Assembly (NCBI RefSeq): GCF_900108335.1
Contig: NZ_FNVT01000004.1
Location: 310,001-374,000, forward strand
From: Nonomuraea solani
Lineage (GTDB): Bacteria > Actinomycetota > Actinomycetes > Streptosporangiales > Streptosporangiaceae
Direction of reading: 5' to 3'
DNA length: 64,000 bases
In this document: one piece after another, positions 16,974 to 29,263 of the stretch
Layout of the letters: every line of letters starts with the position of its first letter
How positions within the stretch are numbered: position 1 is the stretch's first letter
Program-made: the position numbers and the translations under genes
The notes under the pieces: generated by a model
What the model was told of the DNA's origin: nothing
Databases searched by the model: none
Seen by the model: the letters and a program-made list of their open reading frames with translations, nothing else

Positions 16974-17711
16974 TCACAGACGTACGAAAGGCTCGCTGAA
17001 GTGGGCGGTGGCCAAAATCGCCCGCTCGGCCTTGAGCGCGGCCAGCACCTCGGCCCGGGTGCGCGCGGCCGTCTCCTGGTCGTCGTCGTAGAGGTAGCGC
17101 ACGCTCGGATCGGCCAGTTGCACGGGGTGCAGGACCAGGTCGCCGGTGATCGCCACGTCGCCGACCCTGGCGATCTGGTGGCCGGGCGTGTGCCCGGGCG
17201 CGAAACGGACGTGCACGCCGGGCGCCACCTCGGCGTCGCCCTCGACGGCGTGGAGCTGTGACTTGAGGCAGGAGACGATCTCCCGCATCGGGCCCTCGGC
17301 GGCATCTGCCTCGGCCTGCTGCAGCACGTAGCGGGCGTTCTCGAACACCGGCCTGCCGTCCGCGACCGCGCCCGAGGCGTGGTCACTGTGCAGGTGGGTG
17401 AGGATGACGGTGCCGATCTCCGCGGGAGTGACGCCCGCGGCGGCCAGCTCACCGGCCAATGTGCCGGGAACCGGCGCCCAGCTCGCGGCCGGGGAGTCCG
17501 CGCCGCCGATGCCGGTGTCGACGAGCGTCAGCCGGCCGGCGGCGTCACGGAGCAGATAGCAGTGGAAGTGCAGGACCCACGGCTCCTCCTGGAGCACGGA
17601 ACCGGCGAACATCTCCGCCAGCGGGCGGCGGATCGCCGCTCCCATGGGGCCCACGGCGTCGCAGAGGGGCGTCACCTCGACGCCGGACACGATTATCGAT
17701 GGATGCGGCAC
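16974..17711 (-). CDS. MBL-fold metallo-hydrolase
   Basis: A 245-residue metallo-beta-lactamase-fold enzyme. Metal ligands are in THLHSDHASG (HxHxDH), PGHTPGHQ (third His) and ITGDLVLHP (bridging Asp), with a C-terminal AHFSEPF supplying the last His. The N-terminus (SIIVSGVEVTPLCDAVGPMG) resembles the lactonase/quorum-quenching-like subgroup, but the substrate is not certain. It starts at GTG 17711, nine bases after the zinc-ribbon gene, which strongly suggests one operon. Confidence 0.88.
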   Translation of the reverse strand: MPHPSIIVSGVEVTPLCDAVGPMGAAIRRPLAEMFAGSVLQEEPWVLHFHCYLLRDAAGRLTLVDTGIGGADSPAASWAPVPGTLAGELAAAGVTPAEIGTVILTHLHSDHASGAVADGRPVFENARYVLQQAEADAAEGPMREIVSCLKSQLHAVEGDAEVAPGVHVRFAPGHTPGHQIARVGDVAITGDLVLHPVQLADPSVRYLYDDDQETAARTRAEVLAALKAERAILATAHFSEPFVRL

Positions 17712-17720
17712 CCGACCAGG

Positions 17721-17861
17721 TTAGGCGGCGACGGGCTGCGCCGGAACATACTCGTTCTCCAGATCGGCGGCGTAGACGGCGCGGCAGCAGTGCGCGCACC
17801 GGTACATGATCGGGCCCTCGTCGAGCTCGTGGTGACACCGTGGGCAGTTGACGGTCTTCAT
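17721..17861 (-). CDS. Small zinc-ribbon protein (46 residues)
   Basis: A short gene, ATG at 17861 preceded by GGGGGAG at good spacing, encoding MKTVNCPRCHHELDEGP, then an IMYRCAHCCRAVYAAD segment, ending PVAA. Two CxxC knuckles (CPRC and CAHC, 16 residues apart) form a typical zinc ribbon. The tail is acidic and then Ala-rich. It is nine bases upstream of the MBL hydrolase on the same strand, so it is likely co-expressed with it. The role is unknown. It could be a stand-alone adaptor or a nucleic-acid-binding ribbon. Confidence 0.7.
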   Translation of the reverse strand: MKTVNCPRCHHELDEGPIMYRCAHCCRAVYAADLENEYVPAQPVAA

Positions 17862-18257
17862 GGTGCTCCCCCAAGGAGTGTTGGTCGGTTGTTCCTATGG
17901 AACCCTCATCGAGTTGCAGGGACCCTGCATGACACTTGACACGATGACGCCGTGCCGCTAAGGGTTCTGTGCTGTTCGATACACCGGGGTGCGGTAATTT
18001 TCCTCGCAGCACGGTGCTGAGAAGAACATTGTCACGCGCCATGTCCCGCGTTCGCGGGCGAAGACACGAGAACCGCCCGGGAATAGCCCAAGAGGGCTAG
18101 GCGTTACATGGGTCGGATCGTGTGGTACTTTGCCACCAAGCGTTGAGCGTCAAGCTCCGCGGATCTTCACGGCCCAGCCCCCTTCTTCGAGGGCCCGGCC
18201 TCCTTTCATCACCCGCGCGGCCTCCTGGTCCGGCGCATTTCCCCAAGGGGCTTCACC
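17862..18257 (+). promoter_or_regulatory. Divergent control region and long structured leader of rho
   Basis: This 396-base stretch has no gene. It contains a perfect 15-base palindrome (TGCAGGGACCCTGCA, 17915-17929). A promoter-like pair follows, TTGACA at 17936-17941 and TAAGGG at 17959-17964 with 17 bases between. That would leave a leader of about 285 bases before rho. The leader holds hairpins at 18084-18099 (TAGCCC-AAGA-GGGCTA) and 18122-18136 (GTGG-N7-CCAC). No recognised riboswitch is seen. Rho genes in other bacteria are autoregulated by attenuation, so the leader is a reasonable place for that here. Confidence 0.45.
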
Positions 18258-19361
18258 ATGTCTTCACCCACCATTCCAGAGCAGCGTGCCTCGACTCCGG
18301 TCCGGCAGGTCAGTGGCTTTGTGGATGTACGCGACAAGTCCGCGTTCATCCGGATGGTCCACCTGCCCAGCCCGGACGACGTAAAACTGCCGCCCGACAG
18401 AGTGCGGCAGTACGACCTGCGTCCCGGCGACCACGTGATCGCGTCCGTCGCCGGGAACAGGCTGGTCGGCGTCGAGTCGGTCAACGGCTCCGCCCACTGG
18501 CGCGGCCGTCCCGCGTTCGCCGACCTGACCCCCATCCATCCGACCGAGCGCCTCACCATCGAGACCGAGTCGCTCAGCACCCGCGTCATCGACCTGTTCG
18601 CGCCCATCGGCAAGGGCCAGCGCGGCCTCATCGTGGCGCCGCCCAAAGCCGGCAAGACCATGGTCCTGCAGGCGCTGGCCGCCGGGATCGCCCGTAACCA
18701 CCCCGAGGTGCACCTCATGGTCGTCCTGGTGGGCGAGCGGCCCGAAGAGGTCACCGACATTCGTGCCACTGTCGACGGCGAGATCTTCTCCTCGACCTTC
18801 GACCACCCCGACCGCGACCACGCCGCGATCGCCGAGCTGGCCATCGAGCGGGCCAAGCGGCTCGTCGAGGCCGGGCGCGACGTGGTGATCCTGCTCGACT
18901 CGCTGACGCGTCTGGGGCGGGCCTACAACAACCTCGCGCCCGGCGGCGGGAAGGTGCTCACGGGCGGCATCGACGCCCGCGCCCTCTACCCGCCGAAGCG
19001 CTTCTTCGGCGCCGCCCGCAATGTGGAGGACGGCGGCTCGCTGACCATCCTCGCCACCGCGCTGGTCGACACCGGCTCGCGGATGGACAACAGCCTGTAC
19101 GAGGAGTTCAAGGGCACGGGCAACATGGAGGTGCACCTGACCCGCGAACTGGCGGAGCGGCGGCTCTTCCCGGCCGTCGACCTCGACGCCTCGGGCACGC
19201 GGCGGGAGGAGATCCTGCTGCACGCCGACGAGCGGCAGATCGTCTGGCGGCTGCGGCGCATGCTCACGGGGCTGGAGAAGCAGCAGGGCCTTGAGCTCCT
19301 CGTCGACAAACTCCGCTCCACCCCCTCCAACGCCGCCTTCCTTCTTGAGGCCGCCGCCTGA
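18258..19361 (+). CDS. rho: Short transcription termination factor Rho (paralog-like, no N-terminal extension)
   Basis: A 367-residue RNA-dependent ATPase of the Rho family. Walker A (APPKAGKT), Walker B (VILLDSLTRLGRAYNN), the Q-loop (GGGKVLTGGIDARAL) and the R-loop region (EEFKGTGNMEVHL) are all intact, so ATPase and translocation are likely. It lacks the N-terminal helical domain and the large Arg/Asp-rich insertion of typical actinobacterial Rho (600-700 residues). In the RNA-binding fold, the GFGF-type aromatic strand of E. coli Rho reads GFVDV. It is followed by an rRNA methyltransferase, not rpmE/prfA, so it is probably a second Rho. Its last codons start a tandem repeat. Confidence 0.9.
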   Translation: MSSPTIPEQRASTPVRQVSGFVDVRDKSAFIRMVHLPSPDDVKLPPDRVRQYDLRPGDHVIASVAGNRLVGVESVNGSAHWRGRPAFADLTPIHPTERLTIETESLSTRVIDLFAPIGKGQRGLIVAPPKAGKTMVLQALAAGIARNHPEVHLMVVLVGERPEEVTDIRATVDGEIFSSTFDHPDRDHAAIAELAIERAKRLVEAGRDVVILLDSLTRLGRAYNNLAPGGGKVLTGGIDARALYPPKRFFGAARNVEDGGSLTILATALVDTGSRMDNSLYEEFKGTGNMEVHLTRELAERRLFPAVDLDASGTRREEILLHADERQIVWRLRRMLTGLEKQQGLELLVDKLRSTPSNAAFLLEAAA

Positions 19362-19423
19362 GCGTTCGCCCTTGAGGCCGCCGCCCGAGCGGTCGCCTGG
19401 GCCCGGCCGCCTGAGCGGTCGCC
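19344..19423 (+). repeat. 27-base tandem repeat covering the rho stop codon
   Basis: Three imperfect copies: 19344-19370, 19371-19397 (both 27 bases, differing at two positions) and 19398-19423 (26 bases, more diverged). The unit reads CTTGAGGCCGCCGCCTGAGC and ends KTCGCC. The first copy contains the last codons and TGA stop of rho, so the gene end has been copied two more times into the spacer. The array ends ten bases before the -10 box of the next gene. Confidence 0.8.
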
Positions 19424-19445
19424 TGAGCCCGCGAGAATGGGCCTC

Positions 19446-20453
19446 ATGCTGGCCGACATCGTCGAATTCCTGATCTGCCCCGTGTGCCGAGCCGATCTGC
19501 GGCTGGACGAGGGCGCGCTCCGATGCGCCGACGGGCACGCGTTCGACGTCGCCAAGCAGGGATACGTCAGCCTGCTCACCGGTTCCAGGCCGCCCGGCAC
19601 CGCCGACAGTGCCGCCATGGTGGCCGCCAGGGCCGAGTTCCTGGACAAAGGGCACTACGCCCCGCTGGCCGACGCGCTGGCCGAGACGGTGGCGGAGAAC
19701 GTTCCAGGAAAACATGAGTCCGCTACTGAAACGAATGACGGCGCGGAGTTGAGGGCGTACCGTGGGGCGGGAGTGGAGGCCGGTTACGGCGCGAGACCCA
19801 CAGGTCCCGCGCGGGAGCCGGAAAACGTCGAGGATCGTCACGCGGCGGGCAGGGCCGCACCGGTGATCGTCGACGCCGGCGCGGGCACCGGGCACTACCT
19901 GGCGGCCGCGCTCAACGCGGTCAACGATGGCATCGGGATGGCGTTCGATGTGTCGAAGCACGCTGTACGCCGGGCGGCGCGGGTGCATCCCAGGGCAGGG
20001 GCGTTCGTGGCCGACGTGTGGCGCCCGCTTCCGATCAGGAGCGGGGTGGCCGATGTGGTGATCGACGTCTTCGCGCCCAGAAACGGGCCCGAGTTCGGCA
20101 GGATCCTGCGACCCGGCGGGGTCGCGGTGGTCGTCACCCCGGCGCCCGACCATCTGAGCCCGCTCGTCGAGGAGCTGGGCCTGCTCTCCGTCGACGCGGA
20201 GAAGGAGCGCAGGGTGGCCCGCAGCCTCGACGGATTCGTGGAGTCGGATCGGCGCTCGATCGAGTTCGAGATGGAGCTGGGGCATGCTGACATCGCCCAG
20301 GTGGTCGGGATGGGCCCGAGTGCGTGGCATAGCGATGCGAACACGCTTGATGCGCGAATCGCGGCATTTGTCATGCAGAATGTCGCGAATAGACAACAAA
20401 AAGTAGGAGCGCGTGCGGCCTTTCACCTGTCTATCTTCGAGCCCTCACCCTGA
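19446..20453 (+). CDS. rlmA: RlmA-type 23S rRNA (guanine-N1) methyltransferase
   Basis: The enzyme methylates N1 of a guanine in hairpin 35 of 23S rRNA (G745 for RlmA-I, G748 for RlmA-II/TlrB, the latter giving tylosin resistance). An N-terminal zinc ribbon, C11-P-V-C14 with C27 and H31 (CADGHAFDVAKQGYVSLL), is followed by DSAAMVAARAEFLDKGHYAPL, the SAM site VDAGAGTGHYLA and APRNGPEFGRILRPGG. About 40 extra, low-complexity residues lie between the linker and SAM motif I. ATG 19446 follows GAGAAT (19433-19438) by seven bases, a leaderless pattern. Which guanine it targets cannot be read. Confidence 0.82.
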   Translation: MLADIVEFLICPVCRADLRLDEGALRCADGHAFDVAKQGYVSLLTGSRPPGTADSAAMVAARAEFLDKGHYAPLADALAETVAENVPGKHESATETNDGAELRAYRGAGVEAGYGARPTGPAREPENVEDRHAAGRAAPVIVDAGAGTGHYLAAALNAVNDGIGMAFDVSKHAVRRAARVHPRAGAFVADVWRPLPIRSGVADVVIDVFAPRNGPEFGRILRPGGVAVVVTPAPDHLSPLVEELGLLSVDAEKERRVARSLDGFVESDRRSIEFEMELGHADIAQVVGMGPSAWHSDANTLDARIAAFVMQNVANRQQKVGARAAFHLSIFEPSP

Positions 20454-20615
20454 TCAAGGCGTGTTCCTTGACGGACATGTGTGACAGGTGTTACTGATGG
20501 GGCATTTAGTCCGAAATTCCCCCACATTCTCCGAGAATTTCCCCGGCACAGGCGCAATACTGGACGGCATCCCGCGCCGGGAGGCGTGGGACATCACAGG
20601 GAGGGGGCGCGCCGG

Positions 20616-22385
20616 ATGAAGGCGGAGGAACGCTGGCAGGCCAGGTTCCGGGCGTCGCGCATGACGCTGCCGTCCTGGGCGCGCCAGGCCCCGAACCGCT
20701 CCATCTACCGCTCCAACGCCACCGGAACGTGGGAGGTCTACGCCTGGGACCGCGTGACCGGCGCCACCCGCCAGGTCACCGAGCGGCCCAAGGGCACCGC
20801 GTACGCCGCGATCGACCCCACCGGCCAGTGGATCTACTGGTTCGCCGACGCCGACGGCGACGAATACGGCGAGTGGTGGCGCCAGCCGTTCGTCGGCGGC
20901 CCCGACGAACCGATCGCCCCAGACCTGCCGCCGGGCCAGCCCGGCGGCATCGCCATGTCCACGACCGGCGACGTGGCGATCAGCATGGCGAGCGAGGGCG
21001 CGTTCCGCATCCACCTCGTACGCCCCGGCCAGCCTGCCAGACTCCTGTACGAGCACGGCGACGCCGCCTGGGTGGCCGACATGTCGCTCGACGGCTCCCT
21101 CATCGCCATCAACCACGGCGAATACGGCGACTTCCGCCACCCCGCCCTCCGCGTCGTCCGCCAGAACGGCGACACGGTGGGCGAGCTCTACGACGGCACC
21201 GGCAAGGGCGTGACCGGCCTGCGCTTCGCCCCGGTCATCGGCGACCGCCGCCTGCTCGCCCTGCACGAGCGCCGCCAGCGCCACGAGCCCCTGGTCTGGG
21301 ACCCGGCGACCGGCGAGCAGCGCGAGATCTGGCTGCGCGACTCGGGCGACCTGACGGCCGAGTGGTACGACGACGGCCGCGGCCTGCTCATCCTGCGCGA
21401 CAACCGGGCCCGCAGCTACCTGCACCGCTACGACCTCGGCGGCGGTGGCCTGACCCTCATCGAGACGCCGCACGGCGTGATCGACGCGGCGGCTCCCCGG
21501 CCGGGCGGCCACGTCGAATACTCGTGGTCGAGCGCCTCGCGCCCGCCGATCATCCGCTCCAGCACCGGCCAGGTCGTCGTGGTCAACGCCGGCGGCCCGT
21601 CAGCCCCGCCGAGCGTCCCCGTCGAGGACGTGGACGTCGAGGGCGAGGGCGGCCGCATCCACGCGCTGGTCTCCAAGCCGGAGGTGGGCAACGCGCCCTT
21701 CCCGGCGGTCTTCCTGCTGCACGGCGGCCCGACCTCGCACGACCGCGACGCGTTCTCGCCGGAGGCCGCGGCCTGGGTGGACGCGGGGTTCGCCGTGGTC
21801 CGGGTCAACTACCGGGGCTCGACCGGCTACGGCTCGGCCTGGCGCGACGCGCTGCGCGGCGACGTCGGGCACATCGAGCTGGCCGACGTGGCGGCCGTCC
21901 GCCAGTGGGTGGCCGACCAGGGCATCGCCGACCCGAACCGGATGATCCTGGCGGGCTCGGCGTGGGGCGGCTACCTCACGCTGCTCGGCCTCGGCACCCA
22001 GCCCGACCTGTGGGCGGCCGGCATCGCGGCGGTGCCGATCGCCTGCCACCAGACCTCGTACGAGGACGAGGCGGAGAGCCTGCGCGCCTACCACCGCGCG
22101 CTGCTCGGCGGCTCACCCGACGAGCGGCCCGAGCAATATGCGGCCAGCTCCCCCATCACCTACGTCGACCAGGTGAAGAGCCCGCTGCTGATCCTCGCGG
22201 GCGAGAACGACACCCGCTGCCCGCTGCGCCAGATCGAGAAATACGTGGCCCAGCTCGCCGAGCACGGCCGCGAGCACGAGGTCTACACCTACGACGCCAT
22301 CCGCGGCTCCCTCGTGGTCTCCGAGCGCATCGCCCAGATCGCGCTCCAACTGGAGTTCGCCCGCAAGCATGTCACCACACACTGA
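20616..22385 (+). CDS. S9 (prolyl oligopeptidase) family protein with altered catalytic triad, probably inactive as a peptidase
   Basis: An N-terminal beta-propeller (blades such as EVYAWDRVTGATRQVTE and AAIDPTGQWIYWFADADGD) is followed by an alpha/beta-hydrolase domain with FPAVFLLHGGPTSHDRD and FAVVRVNYRGSTGYG. The nucleophile elbow reads AGSAWGGYLTLL, so Ala449 occupies the usual serine position and Ser448 is one place early. The Asp is present (AGENDTRCP, Asp532). The usual His position (DAGH in relatives) reads DAIRGSLVV, Arg563. With Ser and His both lost, peptidase activity is unlikely. ATG 20616 follows GGGAGGGGG. It has 589 residues and is otherwise intact with no frameshift. Confidence 0.85.
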   Translation: MKAEERWQARFRASRMTLPSWARQAPNRSIYRSNATGTWEVYAWDRVTGATRQVTERPKGTAYAAIDPTGQWIYWFADADGDEYGEWWRQPFVGGPDEPIAPDLPPGQPGGIAMSTTGDVAISMASEGAFRIHLVRPGQPARLLYEHGDAAWVADMSLDGSLIAINHGEYGDFRHPALRVVRQNGDTVGELYDGTGKGVTGLRFAPVIGDRRLLALHERRQRHEPLVWDPATGEQREIWLRDSGDLTAEWYDDGRGLLILRDNRARSYLHRYDLGGGGLTLIETPHGVIDAAAPRPGGHVEYSWSSASRPPIIRSSTGQVVVVNAGGPSAPPSVPVEDVDVEGEGGRIHALVSKPEVGNAPFPAVFLLHGGPTSHDRDAFSPEAAAWVDAGFAVVRVNYRGSTGYGSAWRDALRGDVGHIELADVAAVRQWVADQGIADPNRMILAGSAWGGYLTLLGLGTQPDLWAAGIAAVPIACHQTSYEDEAESLRAYHRALLGGSPDERPEQYAASSPITYVDQVKSPLLILAGENDTRCPLRQIEKYVAQLAEHGREHEVYTYDAIRGSLVVSERIAQIALQLEFARKHVTTH

Positions 22386-22399
22386 CAGAGTGTAAGAAT

Positions 22400-22435
22400 T
22401 CTCCTGACAGACGACCTTGATCGTCAGCCAGGAGA
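22400..22435. terminator. Hairpin between convergent genes
   Basis: TCTCCT-GAC at 22400-22408 can pair with GTC-N4-AGGAGA at 22423-22435, forming a bulged stem just after the S9 gene. There is no T run, so an intrinsic terminator is not clear. The rest of the gap to 22528 shows no gene. Confidence 0.3.
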
Positions 22436-22528
22436 CCTGTCACCATCGCGCCCAGCCGCACCCCGTCGGCCCGTGGAACGGAAGGCGCCCCCTTGAGCAC
22501 CTACGCCTTGAGGACCCGCGCCGCTGGA

Positions 22529-24070
22529 CTAGCGGGCGCGCAGGACCACGATCGCCAGGTCGTCGGCGCTCGGCTCGGAGGCGAACTCCGCCGCGCCCCT
22601 GCGAATGCGCTCGGCCACGGCCCTGGCCGACAGCCCCGCACACTCGGCCAGCAGCTTGGCCAGGCCGCCGTCGTCGTCGAGCAGCCGCCCGCCGGAGCGC
22701 CGCTCGGTCACCCCGTCGGTCACGGCCAGGAGCACGTCGCCGTGGTCGAGATGGATGGTGTCGGCCTCGAACAGCACCTCGTGGAAGACCCCCAGCAGCG
22801 ACTGCGGGGTGGTCACCGCCTCCACCTTGCCGCTGGGCTTGAGCCGCAGCGCCTCGGGATGGCCGGCGGACACCAGGCGCACCTCCAGGCCGCTCTCCAC
22901 GGGCGTGATGTCGCCGTGCAGCAGCGTCAGAAACCTGGCCCGCTCGCCCTCCTCCAGGATCGCCTGGTTGAGCCGGCCGAGCACGGCCGCCACGCCGTAG
23001 CCCTCGCGGGCGAGCAGCCGCAGCGTGTGGCGCGCCAGGCCGGTCACGGCGGCGGCCTCGGGCCCGGTGCCGCAGACGTCGCCGATCGCGAACCGCCACG
23101 AGTCGTCGCCCGCCTTGAACAGGTCGTAGAAGTCGCCGCCGACCTCGTTGACCTCGCCCGCGGGCTCGTAGATCACGCCGTAGTCGAGGCCGGGCACCTC
23201 GGGCTCGTTGGGCGGCAGCAGGCTGCGCTGGAGCGCCCGGTTGGCGGCGGCCTGCTGGGCGTAGAGCCGGGCGTTGTCCATGGCCAGCGCGGCGCGCCTG
23301 CTGATGTCCTCGGCGAACTGGATGACATCGTCGGGGAAGCGGTCGGAGCGGCCCAGGCACATCATGCCGAGGCTGCGGCCGCGCGCGGTGAGCGGCACGG
23401 CCAGCACCTGCGACTCGGCCAGGTGGACCGTGGAGGTGACCCGGGTGTCGGCGGCGGCGACGTCCATGTCGTCGAGCTGCACGCGCAGGCCGTCGATCCG
23501 GGCCTCGTCGGCGTGCCAGAGATAGACCAGCCGCAGCGGGCCGGAGTTGTCGGAAGTGTAGACGGCACACCAGCTCGCCAGCCGCGGCACCACGACCTGG
23601 GCGATGATCGCGGGTACCATGTCCGGGTCTAGCGTGCCCGCGAGCAGGTCGCTCGCGTCGGCGAGAAATCCCAGCCAGTGGGGGCCCCTGGCGCTCTCCT
23701 CCAGCCATTCGGCGGCAACTCTGTCGACGGAGCCAGGTAGCGTGAGCCTTGCCCAATGGACACGGGAATCGCCCGCAAAGGTGACTCCCCACTCTTCGAC
23801 GTTCACGGAAGGAGCCTTTGGATCACTCTGGGAAAGGTTGCGCTGGCGCAGTTCCACCTGCACGGCGTCCCCGAAATGCTTCCAAATCACCTCAAAAGGC
23901 TCGTCAGCGACCTGTTCCGCGAGGTCTCCCGCAGCCTGCTCGGCGGTGTGGAGCACGCCGCCGGTGGCCCACGCGGTCATCACCTCACGCGTGAACCTCA
24001 TCGCAGCCGTCACAGCGGTCTCGCCTGGCGCGAACGTCGCCGCGAGCACCGCATGGGGAGAAGCAGTCAT
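22529..24070 (-). CDS. PP2C-family SpoIIE/RsbU-like serine phosphatase with GAF domain
   Basis: A 513-residue cytosolic phosphatase. The N-terminal ~150 residues are unassigned. A GAF domain covers about residues 160-300 (WCAVYTSD to LAMDNARLYAQQ), then a linker helix and the PP2C SpoIIE domain from LLPPNEPEVPGLDYGVIY. Metal-site residues are visible in EVGGDFYDLF, AIGDVCGTGPEAA, LVSAGHPEALRL and LLAVTDGVTERR, ending PSADDLAIVVLRAR. Such proteins dephosphorylate anti-anti-sigma factors in partner-switching stress pathways. ATG 24070 is preferred over an upstream TTG. It is divergent from the hybrid kinase, 120 bases away, suggesting a shared pathway. Confidence 0.88.
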   Translation of the reverse strand: MTASPHAVLAATFAPGETAVTAAMRFTREVMTAWATGGVLHTAEQAAGDLAEQVADEPFEVIWKHFGDAVQVELRQRNLSQSDPKAPSVNVEEWGVTFAGDSRVHWARLTLPGSVDRVAAEWLEESARGPHWLGFLADASDLLAGTLDPDMVPAIIAQVVVPRLASWCAVYTSDNSGPLRLVYLWHADEARIDGLRVQLDDMDVAAADTRVTSTVHLAESQVLAVPLTARGRSLGMMCLGRSDRFPDDVIQFAEDISRRAALAMDNARLYAQQAAANRALQRSLLPPNEPEVPGLDYGVIYEPAGEVNEVGGDFYDLFKAGDDSWRFAIGDVCGTGPEAAAVTGLARHTLRLLAREGYGVAAVLGRLNQAILEEGERARFLTLLHGDITPVESGLEVRLVSAGHPEALRLKPSGKVEAVTTPQSLLGVFHEVLFEADTIHLDHGDVLLAVTDGVTERRSGGRLLDDDGGLAKLLAECAGLSARAVAERIRRGAAEFASEPSADDLAIVVLRAR

Positions 24071-24190
24071 CCCAACGTGCCTACCACACTTCCCGCTGAC
24101 TTGGGGTAAATCCAAGGACAGGACTACGAGCTACTCATCGTGACAGACTTGAATCACTCGCCGGAGCCGGCAGCGAGTGAAGGAGGCCCA

Positions 24191-28375
<4,185 letters not shown>

Positions 28376-28378
28376 TCG

Positions 28379-29008
28379 ATGCCGGATCGTGCCAAGATCC
28401 TCCTCGTCGATGATCGCGAGGAGAACCTGATCGCGCTCGAAGCCATCCTCAGCTCACTCGACCTGGTGCCCATCCGGGCCAGGTCGGGCGAGGAGGCGCT
28501 CAAAGCGCTGCTCAACACGGAGTTCGCACTGATCCTGCTGGATGTGCGGATGCCCGGGATGGATGGGTTCGAGACGGCCGCGCACATCAAGCGGCGGGAG
28601 CGGACCAGGAACATCCCGATCATCTTCCTGACCGTGGTGGACAGCGCACCCGACTACGCCTTCCGCGGCTACGCGGCGGGCGCGGTGGACTATCTGACCA
28701 AGCCGTTCGACCCGTGGGTGCTGCGGGCCAAGGTGTCGGTGTTCACCGAGCTGTACAACATGAACAAGCGCCTGGCCGAGCAGGCGTCACTGCTCCGCGA
28801 CCGTGTGAGCGGCGAGCTGCCGCCGGGGGCCGGTGATCAGGCGTCGGTGCTGCCCGAGCTGTCGCGGCGGCTGACGGCTGTGGAGGACGAGCTGGCCAGG
28901 GTGAGGGAGCAGGCCCGCAAGTCGCAGGATCCGGCGCTGGCCGGGCCGCTGTCCGACCTGACGGATCGGGTGACGCACCTGCGCGCCGGCTTCGACGCCC
29001 TCTCCTGA
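28379..29008 (+). CDS. Response regulator: receiver domain with C-terminal coiled-coil tail
   Basis: A 209-residue protein whose receiver domain has DD at residues 11-12, phospho-acceptor Asp55 (LILLDVRMPGMDG), Thr in FLTVVD and Lys in YLTKPFDPWVL. The remaining ~80 residues form a helical, charged tail with no DNA-binding or enzyme domain. It starts three bases after the hybrid kinase stop, so the two are co-transcribed. Lacking an output domain, it probably works as a phosphorelay or partner-binding protein, possibly acting on the divergent SpoIIE-type phosphatase. Confidence 0.9.
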   Translation: MPDRAKILLVDDREENLIALEAILSSLDLVPIRARSGEEALKALLNTEFALILLDVRMPGMDGFETAAHIKRRERTRNIPIIFLTVVDSAPDYAFRGYAAGAVDYLTKPFDPWVLRAKVSVFTELYNMNKRLAEQASLLRDRVSGELPPGAGDQASVLPELSRRLTAVEDELARVREQARKSQDPALAGPLSDLTDRVTHLRAGFDALS

Positions 29009-29053
29009 CCCGCCACCCTTTCGCCCCCGGGACCCGCTGCTGCGCCCGGGGGC

Positions 29054-29263
29054 GTGATTGTGCCTGGGGGGCAGTGGTCGGGGGTGTGATCGTGCGCGGC
29101 ATCGTCGGCCGGGAGTGTGATCGCGGGCACCGGCGGTCGGCGACGTGATCGCGCGGCCTCGGTGGCCGGAGACGTGATCGCTTCGGCCTCAGTGACCGGG
29201 AGCGTGATCGCTTCGGCCTCGATGGTCGGGAGCGTGATCGCTTCGGCCTCGGTGACCGAGCGG
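29054..29263. repeat. Imperfect ~30-base tandem repeat array (about seven units)
   Basis: Units starting GTGATYG begin at 29054, 29086, 29117, 29145, 29174, 29204 and 29234. They have lengths of 32, 31, 28, 29, 30, 30 and about 30. The cleanest unit is GTGATCGCTTCGGCCTCGGT followed by GACCGGGAGC. The last three are nearly identical. The array lies in the 357-base spacer between the convergent response regulator and NYN genes. One minus-strand frame of the last units encodes a repeating TEAEAIT-containing decapeptide, but unit lengths not divisible by three argue against coding. Confidence 0.75.

Noticed and set aside
29054..29263. CRISPR array
   Set aside because: Repeats are directly tandem, with no unique spacers, variable unit length and no cas genes nearby.
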